A DNA stretch of 64,000 nt from Flavobacteriales bacterium (lineage in GTDB: Bacteria; Bacteroidota; Bacteroidia; Flavobacteriales; JABDKJ01), in the NCBI GenBank assembly GCA_013002285.1, contig JABDKJ010000013.1:62001-126000 (forward strand). The letters are read 5' to 3'. This document shows, in pieces, positions 42,447 through 52,888 of this stretch. How positions within the stretch are numbered: position 1 is the first letter of the stretch; every line of letters starts with the position of its first letter. Under the pieces are notes generated by a model that did no database searches, was not told where the DNA came from, and saw only the letters and a list, made by a program, of their open reading frames with translations. The translations under genes and the position numbers were made by a program.

Positions 42447-45400
42447 GTGTTTGAAAATGCCCATAGTTCAGGCAAAAAGAAGAACCACAAAAGGTCATTG
42501 ATCTTCATCTTTTTCCTGGTCTTTTTTTGTGCGAATGCCTTCACTCAGGTAAGGTCTACTTTGCGTAGCAAAAAAGTATGGGTAGGTAAAGAGATCACTA
42601 AAGTCGATAGCCTGTCAATTTTACCTGGTTCTTTCTCGGTATATCGTGGGAATGATCCTATCGAACCGATCAACTACCAAGTATTTTATTTAGAGGGCGA
42701 ATTACATTGGAAGACTGTGATCCCAAATGATTCGTTACAACTGAATTATCGTGTATACACGTTAGATCTGGGTCAGGAATTCTATCATAAGAGCGATTCG
42801 ATCGTTCAGTCGAACACTAATTTAAAAGACCCATTTAAATACACCATTAACAATAAAGAGGAAGATATTTTTTCCTTTGGAACACTGGATAGGTCTGGAA
42901 GTATTTCAAGGGGTTTGAATTTTGGGAACAACCAAGACCTATCGGTTAATTCTAATTTGAATTTGCAATTGGCTGGAAAACTGACGGATGACATCAATGT
43001 ACTGGCTTCGATCACAGATGATAACATCCCTATTCAACCTGATGGAAACACACAACAGCTACAAGATTTTGACAAGGTTTTTATTCAATTATATAATAGC
43101 AATTCAAAGCTAGTTGCAGGAGATTTTCAGTTGAGAGACCTTGATCCTTATTTCATGAAGTATTTCAAACGTGCCAGAGGTGGAACTTTGCAAACAAGGA
43201 CAAAAGTTAGAAGGGATACTCTAGACATGGAATATTCAGCGGCTTTGTCAAAAGGGAGATTTTCTAGAAATGTTTTTTTTGGTACAGAAGGTGTTCAGGG
43301 GCCATACAAATTGAGAGGTGCAGATAATGAAAGCTTTGTAATAGTCTTAGCAGGAACAGAGAAAGTATTTATAGATGGAAGGCAATTGAAGAGGGGAGAA
43401 CAAAACGACTATGTTGTGAATTACAATTCTGCAGAGATCACTTTTACTCCAAAACAATTGATCACGAAGGATAAACGAATTGTTGTGGAATTTCAATATA
43501 GCGATAAAAATTATGCACGGGCATTGTTACAACACAAAAGCACACTTGAGGCCGGAAAGTGGAAATTTCAATTGAATGTTCTTTCAGAGAATGATAGCAA
43601 GAACCAATCTCTTCAGCAGACATTAACGCCTCAAGACAGATCACTTCTCTCAAACATCGGAGACAACCTATTCAGTGCTGTTATTCCTAGTGTAGATAGC
43701 ACCGCATACAACCCAGATCAGGTTCAGTATGCCTTGATAGACTCTTTGGGATATGATACTGTTTTCGTCTTTTCTACCGACCCTGGTTCAGCCCATTACT
43801 CACTTTCATTTTCAGATCTTGGGCAAGGAAACGGAAATTATATATCCGATGATTTTTCGGCCAACGGAAGAACGTTCAAATGGGTCGCCCCAGATACAGT
43901 CGCAGGGAATATTATTCAAAATGGAAGATTTGAACCGGTGATCTTATTGGTGACACCTAAGAAAAGACAGATGCTCAGTTTTGAGACCAATTACAAGATC
44001 TCAAAGAAGGGAGGTCTTAATTCTGCTATTGCTATTTCGAATAATGACCTCAATTCATTTTCAGATCTGGACGCATCAGACAATGTTGGCCTAGCAGCCA
44101 TGCTTCAATGGGATCAGGCACATTCGATCTCAAAGAATGATACAGCCATGTGGTCAATGAAAAGTATAGTTCAGACAGAATTTATAGACAAACATTTTCG
44201 AGAGATAGAGCGTTTTAGACCAGTAGAATTCGAGAGAAACTGGAACCTGTCGAACACGCCAATTCTTGATGATCAGTTTAGGAATTCTGTTGGATTGGTA
44301 CTTGAGCATAAAGAAAACGGAAATCTAGGCATAGAAGCACAAAGTTTCACAATAGGGAATGACTATGATGGTCTGAAAGGCAGTTTGAAAAGTAAGTTCA
44401 AAACAGAAAATTGGCAGATCGACTTCATTGGAAGTGCTCTTAGCACAAATGGTTTAAGCAATTCCACATTCGTCAGACACAAAGCAGACATATCGAGGAA
44501 AATTGGACCATTCAAATTGGGATTCAAAGATGATCAGGAAGACAATCAGCAATATTTGAATGAAGATAAAGACACATTGCTGGTTTCCAGTTATGCGTTT
44601 TTTGATTGGCAAACTTACATAGCGAATGCGGATAGCAACAAAGTAAGCTACAAAGTATTCTATCGAGAGAGAACAGATGATCGCATTGATGATAATGTCT
44701 TTAGCAGAGCAGCCTTAGCCAAAGAGATCGGAGCCGAATTAAGGTTGAGGATCGACAATAACCAATTGTTGCAAGTGCTTGTAAAAGAGAGAGACTTGGA
44801 GATAAAGGACCCTGAACTTATTAATGAAGAACCTGAGAATACATTAGTTGGAAGGGTGAGATATAATGCAAGATTAGCTAATGGCGGGATCTCATTGGGA
44901 ACATTCTATGAAGTGGGGTCTGGTCTGGAGCCAAGAAGAGAGTTCATTTATATTGAGGTTCCTGCGGGACAAGGAAATTATATTTGGAACGATTACAATT
45001 CTGATGGAATACGCGACCTCAACGAATTTGAGATCGCTCAATTTGCTTATGAAGCAAATTTCATCCGTGCTTTCACTCCCACAGATGAGTATTCCAAGAC
45101 ATTCACCAATCAATTCACACAAACCTTATCAATAAAACCAAACTCTTTTTTGAAGACAGACAAAGGACTAGGCAAATTCTTGGCTCGTTTCTCGAACCAG
45201 GTCTCGTTTAAAATAGATCGCAAAACAACAAGAGAAGATAGCAATAATGCATTAAACCCATTTTTAGGTGAAATAGCTGACACTACATTACTCGCATTCA
45301 ATTCATTGGTGAGAAACACGCTTTCGTTTAACAGAGCGAATGCTCTTTGGGGGATCGATCTGATCTACAACGATAACCAGAACAAACAACTTCTTTCTAA

Positions 45401-45944
45401 CGGATTTGATTCTAGAGCTAACACATTTATAGAAAGTAAGCTAAGATGGAATTTTGTCCAGAGCTGGGGTCTCACGATCAAGGCACAAGCCGGTGAAAAG
45501 AGAAGTCTTTCAGATTTTTTAAATAATAGGAATTACGATTACGAAACATATTCTATTACACCAGCCATTTCGTACCAACCAGACAACAAATGGAGAGTTA
45601 AGTTGAACTTTGACTATTCAGAAAAAAGCAATAAAACAGCATTAGGTGGAGAAAAAGCCCAAGCCTTGGATTCAGGCTTGGAATTCAGGTACAACTGGCC
45701 ATCAAAAGGAAGTATTCAAGCAAATTTGAACATTGTAGACATCGCTTATAACGGACTCGACAACTCCGCCTTGGGTTTTGAAATGTTAAATGGATTGAGA
45801 ACGGGAACAAATCTTACCTGGTCATTGTTTTTACAGAGGAACTTGTCTCAGAATTTGCAAATGAACGTGAATTACAACGCAAGAAAAAGTGATGCCACTG
45901 CCACCATTCATAATGGAGGCTTGCAAGTCAGAGCCTTTTTCTGA
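42447..45944 (+). CDS. Large outer-membrane protein with SprA-N-like region
   Basis: 1165 residues. A basic N-terminus and signal peptide (IFFLVFFCANAFTQ) precede a region with LDRSGSISRGLNFGNNQDLS, VNSNLNLQLAGKLTDDINVL, then ITDDNIPIQPDGNTQQLQDF and DKVFIQLYNSNSKLVAGDFQ. This pattern also occurs in SprA, the giant barrel that forms the type IX translocon pore. The rest is amphipathic beta-strand, ending in Phe (LQVRAFF) as outer-membrane barrels do. It is about half the length of SprA, so it is not SprA itself. The start is GTG 42447; no in-frame ATG precedes the signal peptide. Confidence 0.8.
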   Translation: MFENAHSSGKKKNHKRSLIFIFFLVFFCANAFTQVRSTLRSKKVWVGKEITKVDSLSILPGSFSVYRGNDPIEPINYQVFYLEGELHWKTVIPNDSLQLNYRVYTLDLGQEFYHKSDSIVQSNTNLKDPFKYTINNKEEDIFSFGTLDRSGSISRGLNFGNNQDLSVNSNLNLQLAGKLTDDINVLASITDDNIPIQPDGNTQQLQDFDKVFIQLYNSNSKLVAGDFQLRDLDPYFMKYFKRARGGTLQTRTKVRRDTLDMEYSAALSKGRFSRNVFFGTEGVQGPYKLRGADNESFVIVLAGTEKVFIDGRQLKRGEQNDYVVNYNSAEITFTPKQLITKDKRIVVEFQYSDKNYARALLQHKSTLEAGKWKFQLNVLSENDSKNQSLQQTLTPQDRSLLSNIGDNLFSAVIPSVDSTAYNPDQVQYALIDSLGYDTVFVFSTDPGSAHYSLSFSDLGQGNGNYISDDFSANGRTFKWVAPDTVAGNIIQNGRFEPVILLVTPKKRQMLSFETNYKISKKGGLNSAIAISNNDLNSFSDLDASDNVGLAAMLQWDQAHSISKNDTAMWSMKSIVQTEFIDKHFREIERFRPVEFERNWNLSNTPILDDQFRNSVGLVLEHKENGNLGIEAQSFTIGNDYDGLKGSLKSKFKTENWQIDFIGSALSTNGLSNSTFVRHKADISRKIGPFKLGFKDDQEDNQQYLNEDKDTLLVSSYAFFDWQTYIANADSNKVSYKVFYRERTDDRIDDNVFSRAALAKEIGAELRLRIDNNQLLQVLVKERDLEIKDPELINEEPENTLVGRVRYNARLANGGISLGTFYEVGSGLEPRREFIYIEVPAGQGNYIWNDYNSDGIRDLNEFEIAQFAYEANFIRAFTPTDEYSKTFTNQFTQTLSIKPNSFLKTDKGLGKFLARFSNQVSFKIDRKTTREDSNNALNPFLGEIADTTLLAFNSLVRNTLSFNRANALWGIDLIYNDNQNKQLLSNGFDSRANTFIESKLRWNFVQSWGLTIKAQAGEKRSLSDFLNNRNYDYETYSITPAISYQPDNKWRVKLNFDYSEKSNKTALGGEKAQALDSGLEFRYNWPSKGSIQANLNIVDIAYNGLDNSALGFEMLNGLRTGTNLTWSLFLQRNLSQNLQMNVNYNARKSDATATIHNGGLQVRAFF

Positions 45945-46011
45945 TGTTATTTATAATGAGATTAAATAGTGTGTTTTTTTAACATTTTAAGGACTAATTC
46001 AAGAGATGGTT

Positions 46012-46019
46012 TAAATTTG
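46012..46019 (+). promoter_or_regulatory. TAnnTTTG box upstream of the sdh operon
   Basis: TAAATTTG, 29 bp before the sdhC ATG. No TTG at the proper -33 spacing, so moderate support. Confidence 0.5.
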
Positions 46020-46048
46020 ACGACCATTAATCAAAAAGAAACAACCAC

Positions 46049-46714
46049 ATGGCAAAAGCCGGTTTAATAAGCTCGTCCATAGCCAGAAAAGTTGCAATGG
46101 CACTTTCTGCTTTGTTCCTGATCATATTTCTCACGCAACATTTCTTTATAAACTTTACCTCTGTTTTCAGTGAAGAGGTTTTCAATTCGTTGTCTCATTT
46201 CATGGGCTACAACCCCTTCGTGCAATATGTTGCACAGCCCATTTTATTATTCGGGGTCATTTTCCATTTTGTGATGGGATTCATTTTGGAGTTCCAGAAC
46301 AGAAAGGCAAGAGACACGAAATATGCTAAATATGCAGGGAAAGAAAATGCCTCGTGGATGTCCAGGAACATGATCTGGTCGGGACTAGTGATACTTGCTT
46401 TTTTAGCGCTCCACCTATATGATTTTTGGATTCATGAGATGAATGTTAAATATATAAATGTTCAGCCTGAAGACCCGAATAGGTATTATCATGAGTTGGT
46501 GGATAAATTCGAGAATATATGGAGAGTAGCACTTTATGTGATATCATTTGTGTTTCTCTATATGCACTTGAAGCATGGTTTTCAATCAGCTTTTCAATCT
46601 TTGGGGGCAAGAGGAAAACTCACCCCTTTTATTGAAAAATTCGGTAACGCGTATTCTGTATTGATCTCTATAGGATTCATCGCTATCGCATTGATTCATT
46701 ATTTTAACCATTAA
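46049..46714 (+). CDS. sdhC: Succinate dehydrogenase cytochrome b subunit
   Basis: 221 residues with five membrane helices, the single-subunit (type B) anchor used by Bacteroidota. SSIARKVAMALSALFLIIFL and TQHFFINF, VIFHFVMGFILEFQNRKAR, LALHLYDFWIHEM and YMHLKHGFQSAFQSLG supply the four or more His residues for the two b hemes and the quinone site. It passes electrons from SdhB to menaquinone. It is 17 bp before sdhA in a three-gene operon. Confidence 0.95.
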   Translation: MAKAGLISSSIARKVAMALSALFLIIFLTQHFFINFTSVFSEEVFNSLSHFMGYNPFVQYVAQPILLFGVIFHFVMGFILEFQNRKARDTKYAKYAGKENASWMSRNMIWSGLVILAFLALHLYDFWIHEMNVKYINVQPEDPNRYYHELVDKFENIWRVALYVISFVFLYMHLKHGFQSAFQSLGARGKLTPFIEKFGNAYSVLISIGFIAIALIHYFNH

Positions 46715-46731
46715 AAAATTATTCCTAAAGA

Positions 46732-48744
46732 ATGGCTTTAGATTCGAAAATACCTTCAGGACCATTAAAGGATAAATGGACTAACCACAAGAACAACATA
46801 AACCTTGTTAACCCGGCCAACAAAAGATCTATAGATGTCATTGTAGTAGGAACGGGATTGGCAGGTGCCTCTGCAGCTGCCTCTTTGGCGGAATTGGGCT
46901 ATAATGTAAAAGCTTTTTGTTTTCAGGACTCCCCGAGACGGGCACATTCCATCGCTGCCCAGGGAGGGATCAATGCAGCAAAGAATTATCAGGGAGATGG
47001 AGATTCTATTTATAGGCTTTTCTATGATACGGTTAAAGGAGGCGATTACAGATCTCGCGAAGCCAATGTTTATCGTTTAGCGGAAGTTTCAGCTGATATT
47101 ATTGATCAATGTGTAGCTCAAGGAGTTCCTTTTGCAAGAGATTATGGCGGACTTTTGGATAATCGGTCTTTCGGTGGTGTTCTGGTCTCTAGGACATTCT
47201 ATGCCAAAGGTCAAACAGGACAGCAATTACTCCTCGGAGCATATTCTGCTCTTTCTAGACAGATAGCTAAGGGTAAAGTAAAGATGTACAATAGGCATGA
47301 GATGTTGGAGCTGGTGAAGGTCGATGGAAAAGCAAGGGGGATCATCACTAGAAATTTGATCACAGGTGAGATAGACAGACACTCTGCACATGCTGTAGTA
47401 GTGGCTTCAGGAGGGTATGGAAATGTATTTTTTCTTTCTACCAACGCAATGGGGTCGAATGTGACGGCAGCCTGGAAGATCCATAAGAAAGGCGCTCATT
47501 TTGCAAATCCTTGTTTTACTCAGATACACCCTACATGTATTCCTGTATCAGGTGGATTCCAATCAAAGCTTACATTGATGTCGGAGTCACTTAGGAATGA
47601 TGGTCGAATATGGGTTCCAAAGAATATTGAGGACGCCAAAGCAATTCAGGCAGGCACTAAGAAAGGAGTTGACATCCCAGAAGAGGATAGGGACTATTAT
47701 TTAGAAAGAAGATACCCTGCATTTGGGAATTTGGTTCCGCGAGATGTTGCGTCTAGAGCTGCAAAAGAACGATGTGATGCTGGTTATGGCGTAAATGCAC
47801 TTGGGCAGGCGGTATACTTGGATTTCAAGGACGCCATTCAACGTTACGGAAAAGAGGCAGCTTATGTTGAAGGTGAGAAAGACCCAAGTGACGCAAGAAT
47901 AAAAGAACTTGGTAAAAAGGCTGTTGCAGCTAAATATGGAAATCTTTTCCAGATGTATGAAAAGATCACAGATGAGAATCCATACGAGGTACCAATGAAA
48001 ATATACCCTGCAGTGCACTATACGATGGGAGGTATTTGGGTCGATTATAACCTTATGACAAGTATACCTGGATGTTATGCTGCAGGAGAAGCGAATTTCT
48101 CAGATCATGGAGCCAACAGATTGGGTGCTTCCGCACTTATGCAAGGATTGGCAGATGGTTATTTTGTATTGCCTTATACAATGGGTGATTATTTAGCCAA
48201 TGACATTCGAACAGGACCTATTCCAAATGATTCTGCCGAATTCATGGAAGCCGAGAAAGAAGTCAGAGAAAGGATCGACAAGTTCATTAACAATAAGGGA
48301 ACAAGATCTACAGATGAATTCCATATGCAACTCGGAAAGATCATGTGGAACAAATGCGGAATGGCAAGGAATGAGAAAGACCTGAAGGAAGCGATTCAAG
48401 AGATAAGGGAGTTAAGAGAAGAGTTTTGGAAAGAAGTGAATGTTCCTGGAAAAGCAGAGGGTGTGAACCAAGAATTGGAGAAAGCAGGAAGAGTAGCAGA
48501 CCTTTTAGAATTGGGTGAGCTTATGTGCATGGACGCTTTGAACAGATCTGAGTCCTGTGGAGGGCACTTTAGAGAAGAGTCCGTTGAAACTGAAGGAGAA
48601 CAGAAAGGTGAAGCCAAGAGAGATGATGAGAATTTCACCTTTGTTTCTGCATGGGAATGGACGGGAGAGCAAGGCGATCAAAAGCACGTGAAAGAAGACT
48701 TGATCTTTGAGGATATTGAGGTAAAACAAAGAAGTTATAAATAG
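46732..48744 (+). CDS. sdhA: Succinate dehydrogenase/fumarate reductase flavoprotein subunit
   Basis: 670 residues. [20 protein letters not shown] (FAD loop), [20 protein letters not shown] (His for covalent FAD), THPTCIP-like [28 protein letters not shown] (catalytic Arg) and [20 protein letters not shown] mark the flavoprotein; [10 protein letters not shown] lies in the C-terminal helical domain. It oxidises succinate to fumarate in the citric acid cycle. It is similar in length to the type B flavoproteins of Bacteroidota. Confidence 0.97.
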   Translation: MALDSKIPSGPLKDKWTNHKNNINLVNPANKRSIDVIVVGTGLAGASAAASLAELGYNVKAFCFQDSPRRAHSIAAQGGINAAKNYQGDGDSIYRLFYDTVKGGDYRSREANVYRLAEVSADIIDQCVAQGVPFARDYGGLLDNRSFGGVLVSRTFYAKGQTGQQLLLGAYSALSRQIAKGKVKMYNRHEMLELVKVDGKARGIITRNLITGEIDRHSAHAVVVASGGYGNVFFLSTNAMGSNVTAAWKIHKKGAHFANPCFTQIHPTCIPVSGGFQSKLTLMSESLRNDGRIWVPKNIEDAKAIQAGTKKGVDIPEEDRDYYLERRYPAFGNLVPRDVASRAAKERCDAGYGVNALGQAVYLDFKDAIQRYGKEAAYVEGEKDPSDARIKELGKKAVAAKYGNLFQMYEKITDENPYEVPMKIYPAVHYTMGGIWVDYNLMTSIPGCYAAGEANFSDHGANRLGASALMQGLADGYFVLPYTMGDYLANDIRTGPIPNDSAEFMEAEKEVRERIDKFINNKGTRSTDEFHMQLGKIMWNKCGMARNEKDLKEAIQEIRELREEFWKEVNVPGKAEGVNQELEKAGRVADLLELGELMCMDALNRSESCGGHFREESVETEGEQKGEAKRDDENFTFVSAWEWTGEQGDQKHVKEDLIFEDIEVKQRSYK

Positions 48745-48773
48745 CGATCATTCGCCTAGGTTAAAATAAAATT

Positions 48774-49517
48774 ATGAAGCTATTATTAAAAGTGTGGAGA
48801 CAGGAAGGCCCGGAAAGCGAAGGGAAAATGGTTGACTATCAAATGGATGATGTTTCACCAGATATGTCTTTTCTTGAAATGATGGATGTGTTGAATATGA
48901 TGTTAGTTGAGCGTGGTCAAGAACCGATCGTGTTCGACCACGATTGCAGAGAGGGAATTTGCGGTGCATGCAGTATGTTCATCAATGGAGAAGCACATGG
49001 GCCAGGTAGGAACATCACGACATGTCAATTGCATATGCGTTCTTTCAATGATGGAGATACGGTATACATTGAGCCCTTCAGAGCAAAGTCATTTCCTGTC
49101 ATAAAAGACCTAATGGTAGACAGAACCTCACTTGACAGGATCATTCAAGCAGGGGGATATATTTCTGTGAATACTTCTGGAAATACTCAGGATGCAAATG
49201 CCATTCCTATTCCTAAACACGATGCAGATGAAGCCATGGATGCTGCGACTTGCATTGGATGTGGTGCATGTGTTGCCACATGCAAGAATTCAAGTGCCAT
49301 GCTATTTACTTCGGCAAAGGTATCTCAGATGGCTTTATTGCCACAAGGCCAAGTTGAGGCGTCCGAAAGGGTTATAAATATGGTAAACCAAATGGACGAA
49401 GAAGGCTTTGGGAATTGCACCAATACAGGCGCATGTGAAGTGGAATGTCCAAAAGGTATTTCTTTGGACAATATTGCCAGAATGAATAGGGAATACCTCA
49501 AAGCCACATTGACCTAA
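48774..49517 (+). CDS. sdhB: Succinate dehydrogenase/fumarate reductase iron-sulfur subunit
   Basis: 247 residues carrying three clusters: the [2Fe-2S] ligands in [20 protein letters not shown] and TTCQLH, the [4Fe-4S] set in [15 protein letters not shown], and the [3Fe-4S] set in [15 protein letters not shown]. It connects the flavoprotein to the cytochrome b anchor. It ends the sdhCAB operon. The next 400 bp hold no obvious gene. Confidence 0.97.
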   Translation: MKLLLKVWRQEGPESEGKMVDYQMDDVSPDMSFLEMMDVLNMMLVERGQEPIVFDHDCREGICGACSMFINGEAHGPGRNITTCQLHMRSFNDGDTVYIEPFRAKSFPVIKDLMVDRTSLDRIIQAGGYISVNTSGNTQDANAIPIPKHDADEAMDAATCIGCGACVATCKNSSAMLFTSAKVSQMALLPQGQVEASERVINMVNQMDEEGFGNCTNTGACEVECPKGISLDNIARMNREYLKATLT

Positions 49518-49925
49518 GTACTTTTTATAACCTTTGCTTATTACTGGATTTGGATCTTCTAATGAACGTTTCGAATTTTCCAAGATAGCCTCATCGTTTT
49601 GATCTTGATCGCATTAGACCGATCTCTCCTTTATCAACAATGATCAAAAAGACCTGTTTTCATCTTTCTGAATCACTCCAGATCAAGAGAGGCCTCTAAA
49701 GGTCAACCCTAAATGATCATCTAAGTCAGCTCTGCATGAAGATCAAAAGAGTTGAGAGGTCATTCTCCTCTTTTAATCGAATTCAAATAGACTTCGAAGA
49801 ACTTTTATTCTAAATACAACGTAAATACGTCAAGGAAGTGGAGTGATCCTAATGCTCATTCTTTGAAGGCGATATTCTTATGGGGTCAGTGGAGCGAGGT
49901 AACAAAAACCCAAAATTTAGCAAAC
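49518..49925 (+). other. 408-bp intergenic region between sdhB and the histidine kinase
   Basis: No convincing reading frame. It contains eight GATC sites between 49553 and 49744, and several related elements of the form GATCAA(G/A)AG followed after a few bases by AGG or GACC (49642, 49681, 49741). A hairpin (49745-49774) lies in it. It may be a long leader, an unannotated small RNA or simply a regulatory spacer. Confidence 0.4.
49745..49774 (+). terminator. Hairpin in the sdhB-histidine kinase spacer
   Basis: AAAAGAG/CTCTTTT arms of 7 bp enclose a nested GAG/CTC pair; the 3' arm itself ends in four Ts. Placed 230 bp after sdhB, it could end the sdh transcript or an RNA from within the spacer. 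Confidence 0.3.
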
Positions 49926-52772
49926 ATGCATCAAATACCGATCCCTAGTAATGAAAGTCAAAGGATACAAAGGCTTCTTGATCTAAATATATTGGACACT
50001 AAAAGTGAAGTTGAATTTGACGACCTCACAAAACTTGTAGCAGAAATTTGTGATGTTCCTATATGTCTGATCAGCCTTATAGATCAAAATAGGCAATGGT
50101 TTAAATCAAAAGTGGGATTAGATGTTCCTGAGACTTCTAGAGATATTTCTTTTTGTCAGTATGCAATAATGGACTCAGGGATCATGGAAGTTCAAGATTC
50201 CTTGAAAGATGAGAGGTTCAGAACAAATCCTCTTGTAACTGGAGACCCCAATATCAGGTCTTATGCCGGGGCACCATTAGTCGATAAAAGAGGATTCGTG
50301 ATGGGCACACTATGTGTAATTGATCGTTCCCCAAAAAAACTTAACGAGTATCAGAGAAATGTCTTGAAGACCGTGGCCAACACGATCATTCAAACGCTGG
50401 AATTGAAGAAGAGGAGTCAAGTGAATCAAGTATTTTACCGATTCTTTCATAAGTCTCTTAACCTGCAATGTATTGCCGGAATGGATGGATATTTCAAATA
50501 TTTGAATCCTGCATTTTCTGAAGTTCTTGGTTGGTCAGACGAGGAACTGAAAAATGAGCCATTTATTCATTACGTGCATCCAGAGGATGTTGAACTTACA
50601 CTGGCTGAAATCGAACGATTGTCCTCAGGACAAAAGACAATTGGTTTTGAAAATAGATATCGAAAAAAAGATGGGGATTATCTCTGGATGAGTTGGAATT
50701 GTAGGCCTGACCCTTTAACCAGGGAGTTATTTGCTACAGCAAGAGATATTACCAATTTAAAAGTTGTATTAAATGAATTTGAGGAAGCCAAAAAAAGTGC
50801 CGAGGACCATAAAATACGATTAGAGAATGTGATCAATGGTACAAATCTTGGCACGTGGGAATGGAATGTTCAAACCGGAGAGACCATCTTTAATGAGAGA
50901 TGGGCAGAGATAATTGGGTATACGCTTGAGGAACTTGAACCAATTTCAATTGATACTTGGATGAAATTCGCTCATCCGGAAGACCTTGAAAATAGTGGAG
51001 AAGCACTTCAAAAACATTTTACTGGAGAAACTGATTACTATGATTTTTCTTCTCGTATGAAACATCGTGACGGTCATTGGATATGGGTATGGGACCGAGG
51101 GGTGGTTATGTCAAGAACACCGGAAGGTGAGCCACTTTGGATGTATGGTACACATCAAGAAATTTCACATCAGAAAGAACTGGAAGATTCGTTGAAAAAT
51201 GCAAAAGACATGGCCGAGCAATCTTCTAAAGCGAAAGAGGCATTCATAGCCAACATAAGTCACGAGATCAGAACGCCATTGAATGCAATTATTGGTTTTT
51301 CAGATCTGCTGGTACAAACAGACCTAAATGATATTCAATCCAATTATACAGACACTATAGGAATAGCATCGAGAAATCTATTAGGATTGATCAATGATGT
51401 ATTGGATCTTTCGAAAATTGACAACGGTGGAATTGAATTGGAGCAGAAGCCTGTTGATTTGCATAAACTAATGCAAAATGTACTTAAGCTCAATGGTCAA
51501 GCAGCTAAAGAAAAAGATCTTAAGCTGACTTACAGCGTTGATTTTGACATACCAGAATTGATCTTGGGAGACTCTGTAAGGATAAATCAGATCCTGGTAA
51601 ATTTGATCGGAAATGCTATCAAGTTCACACCAAAAGGATATGTTGACTTAAAGGCAATTACTACTAGAAAGACCAAGAATGAAGTTGAGATATTATTTTC
51701 TGTGAGAGATACTGGAATTGGTATTGCAAAAGAAAAACTAGATCTGATCTTCGATCGTTTTGCACAGGCAGAGAATTCAACAACTCGTGAGTTTGGAGGA
51801 ACGGGGCTAGGACTGAGTATAGTTAAAATGCTCTTAGAACTTCATGGATCTGACTTAAAGGTAGACAGTGAAATAGGCAAAGGAACTGAATTTAAGTTCA
51901 ATCTTGTTTTCCCCATTCCTGAAATAAGTAGAACTAAACTATTCACAGAAGCTCATGTAAATTCAAACGATGTACTTTCAGGATTGAAAATCTTAGTGGC
52001 CGAAGACAATGAGCATAATCAGGTTCTTGCGACTACTTATTTAAAAATTAATGGTGCTATTGTAGACTTAGCGGAAAATGGTCTCGAAGCAATAGAAATG
52101 ACGAGGATGAACAAATATGACGTCATTCTTATGGACCTTCAAATGCCGAAAATGGATGGTTTTGAAGCTACTGGGATCATTAGGAACGAACTCAAACTAG
52201 AAATTCCCATAGTCGCCTGTACTGCCCATTCTTTGGCCGGTGAGAGGAATCGGAGTATTCAAATAGGAATGGACGATTACATTACCAAACCATACGCAGT
52301 AGAAGAACTCTTATCCGTGATTATAAGACTAACGAACTCGAACAAATATCCATCTGCCAGATCTAATGATCCGAATTTCCGTGAACCGAGCAAGGAGGAA
52401 CTTACAAAGATCGTAAAACACGTAGAGGCTCGTGAAGAAGAAGAGCTCACTCGTGCCATGATAGAAATTTTCAGGGAAAGAACGCCCGAGGACATAAAGG
52501 AGATGGAAAAGGCATTAAAAAACAACCAGCTTGAGATAGTTTCCAAGAAAGCTCATCTCGTAGCTGGTTCTCTCGGACAGCTGAATGTTATTTTTCAAGG
52601 ATCAGAGATGGTAGAACGCTCGCTAAAAGATCTAGATCTTCAAAGAGGATTTAAGATCGCTAAAGAAACCGAAAAAATGGCGAGAAAGGGAGTGGTGGCG
52701 AATACTCAACCAAAAGCGAAAGACCTGATCTCTTATCTCAAAAAAACATTGGGTAGAATTGACAATACCTAA
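49926..52772 (+). CDS. Hybrid sensor histidine kinase: GAF-PAS-PAS-HisKA-HATPase-REC-Hpt
   Basis: 948 residues from ATG 49926, with no membrane helix, so a soluble cytoplasmic sensor. GAF (about 5-165; RDISFCQYAIMDSGIMEVQD), two PAS domains (YLNPAFSEVLGWSDEELKNE; WNVQTGETIFNERWAEIIGY), HisKA (NISHEIRTPLNAIIGFSDLL, His near 445), HATPase (NLIGNAIKFTPKGY, DTGIGIAKEKLDLIF, GGTGLGLSIVKML), receiver (VAEDNEHNQ, VILMDLQMPKMDGFEATGII, Asp near 735) and a terminal Hpt with KKAHLVAGSLG (His near 874). A full internal His-Asp-His relay, so the final output regulator must be encoded elsewhere. The start is set where the family begins; an upstream TTG would add 21 residues. Confidence 0.95.
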   Translation: MHQIPIPSNESQRIQRLLDLNILDTKSEVEFDDLTKLVAEICDVPICLISLIDQNRQWFKSKVGLDVPETSRDISFCQYAIMDSGIMEVQDSLKDERFRTNPLVTGDPNIRSYAGAPLVDKRGFVMGTLCVIDRSPKKLNEYQRNVLKTVANTIIQTLELKKRSQVNQVFYRFFHKSLNLQCIAGMDGYFKYLNPAFSEVLGWSDEELKNEPFIHYVHPEDVELTLAEIERLSSGQKTIGFENRYRKKDGDYLWMSWNCRPDPLTRELFATARDITNLKVVLNEFEEAKKSAEDHKIRLENVINGTNLGTWEWNVQTGETIFNERWAEIIGYTLEELEPISIDTWMKFAHPEDLENSGEALQKHFTGETDYYDFSSRMKHRDGHWIWVWDRGVVMSRTPEGEPLWMYGTHQEISHQKELEDSLKNAKDMAEQSSKAKEAFIANISHEIRTPLNAIIGFSDLLVQTDLNDIQSNYTDTIGIASRNLLGLINDVLDLSKIDNGGIELEQKPVDLHKLMQNVLKLNGQAAKEKDLKLTYSVDFDIPELILGDSVRINQILVNLIGNAIKFTPKGYVDLKAITTRKTKNEVEILFSVRDTGIGIAKEKLDLIFDRFAQAENSTTREFGGTGLGLSIVKMLLELHGSDLKVDSEIGKGTEFKFNLVFPIPEISRTKLFTEAHVNSNDVLSGLKILVAEDNEHNQVLATTYLKINGAIVDLAENGLEAIEMTRMNKYDVILMDLQMPKMDGFEATGIIRNELKLEIPIVACTAHSLAGERNRSIQIGMDDYITKPYAVEELLSVIIRLTNSNKYPSARSNDPNFREPSKEELTKIVKHVEAREEEELTRAMIEIFRERTPEDIKEMEKALKNNQLEIVSKKAHLVAGSLGQLNVIFQGSEMVERSLKDLDLQRGFKIAKETEKMARKGVVANTQPKAKDLISYLKKTLGRIDNT

Positions 52773-52888
52773 TGGCACTAATGGATCTTTCTTAATGCCA
52801 TACGGTGGCTGGGCCTTTGGCATAGATTGATATTCAGTTTTAATAAGGATCAATAGAATAATTCATTGAGTTGTGTTAACTTAATGCC

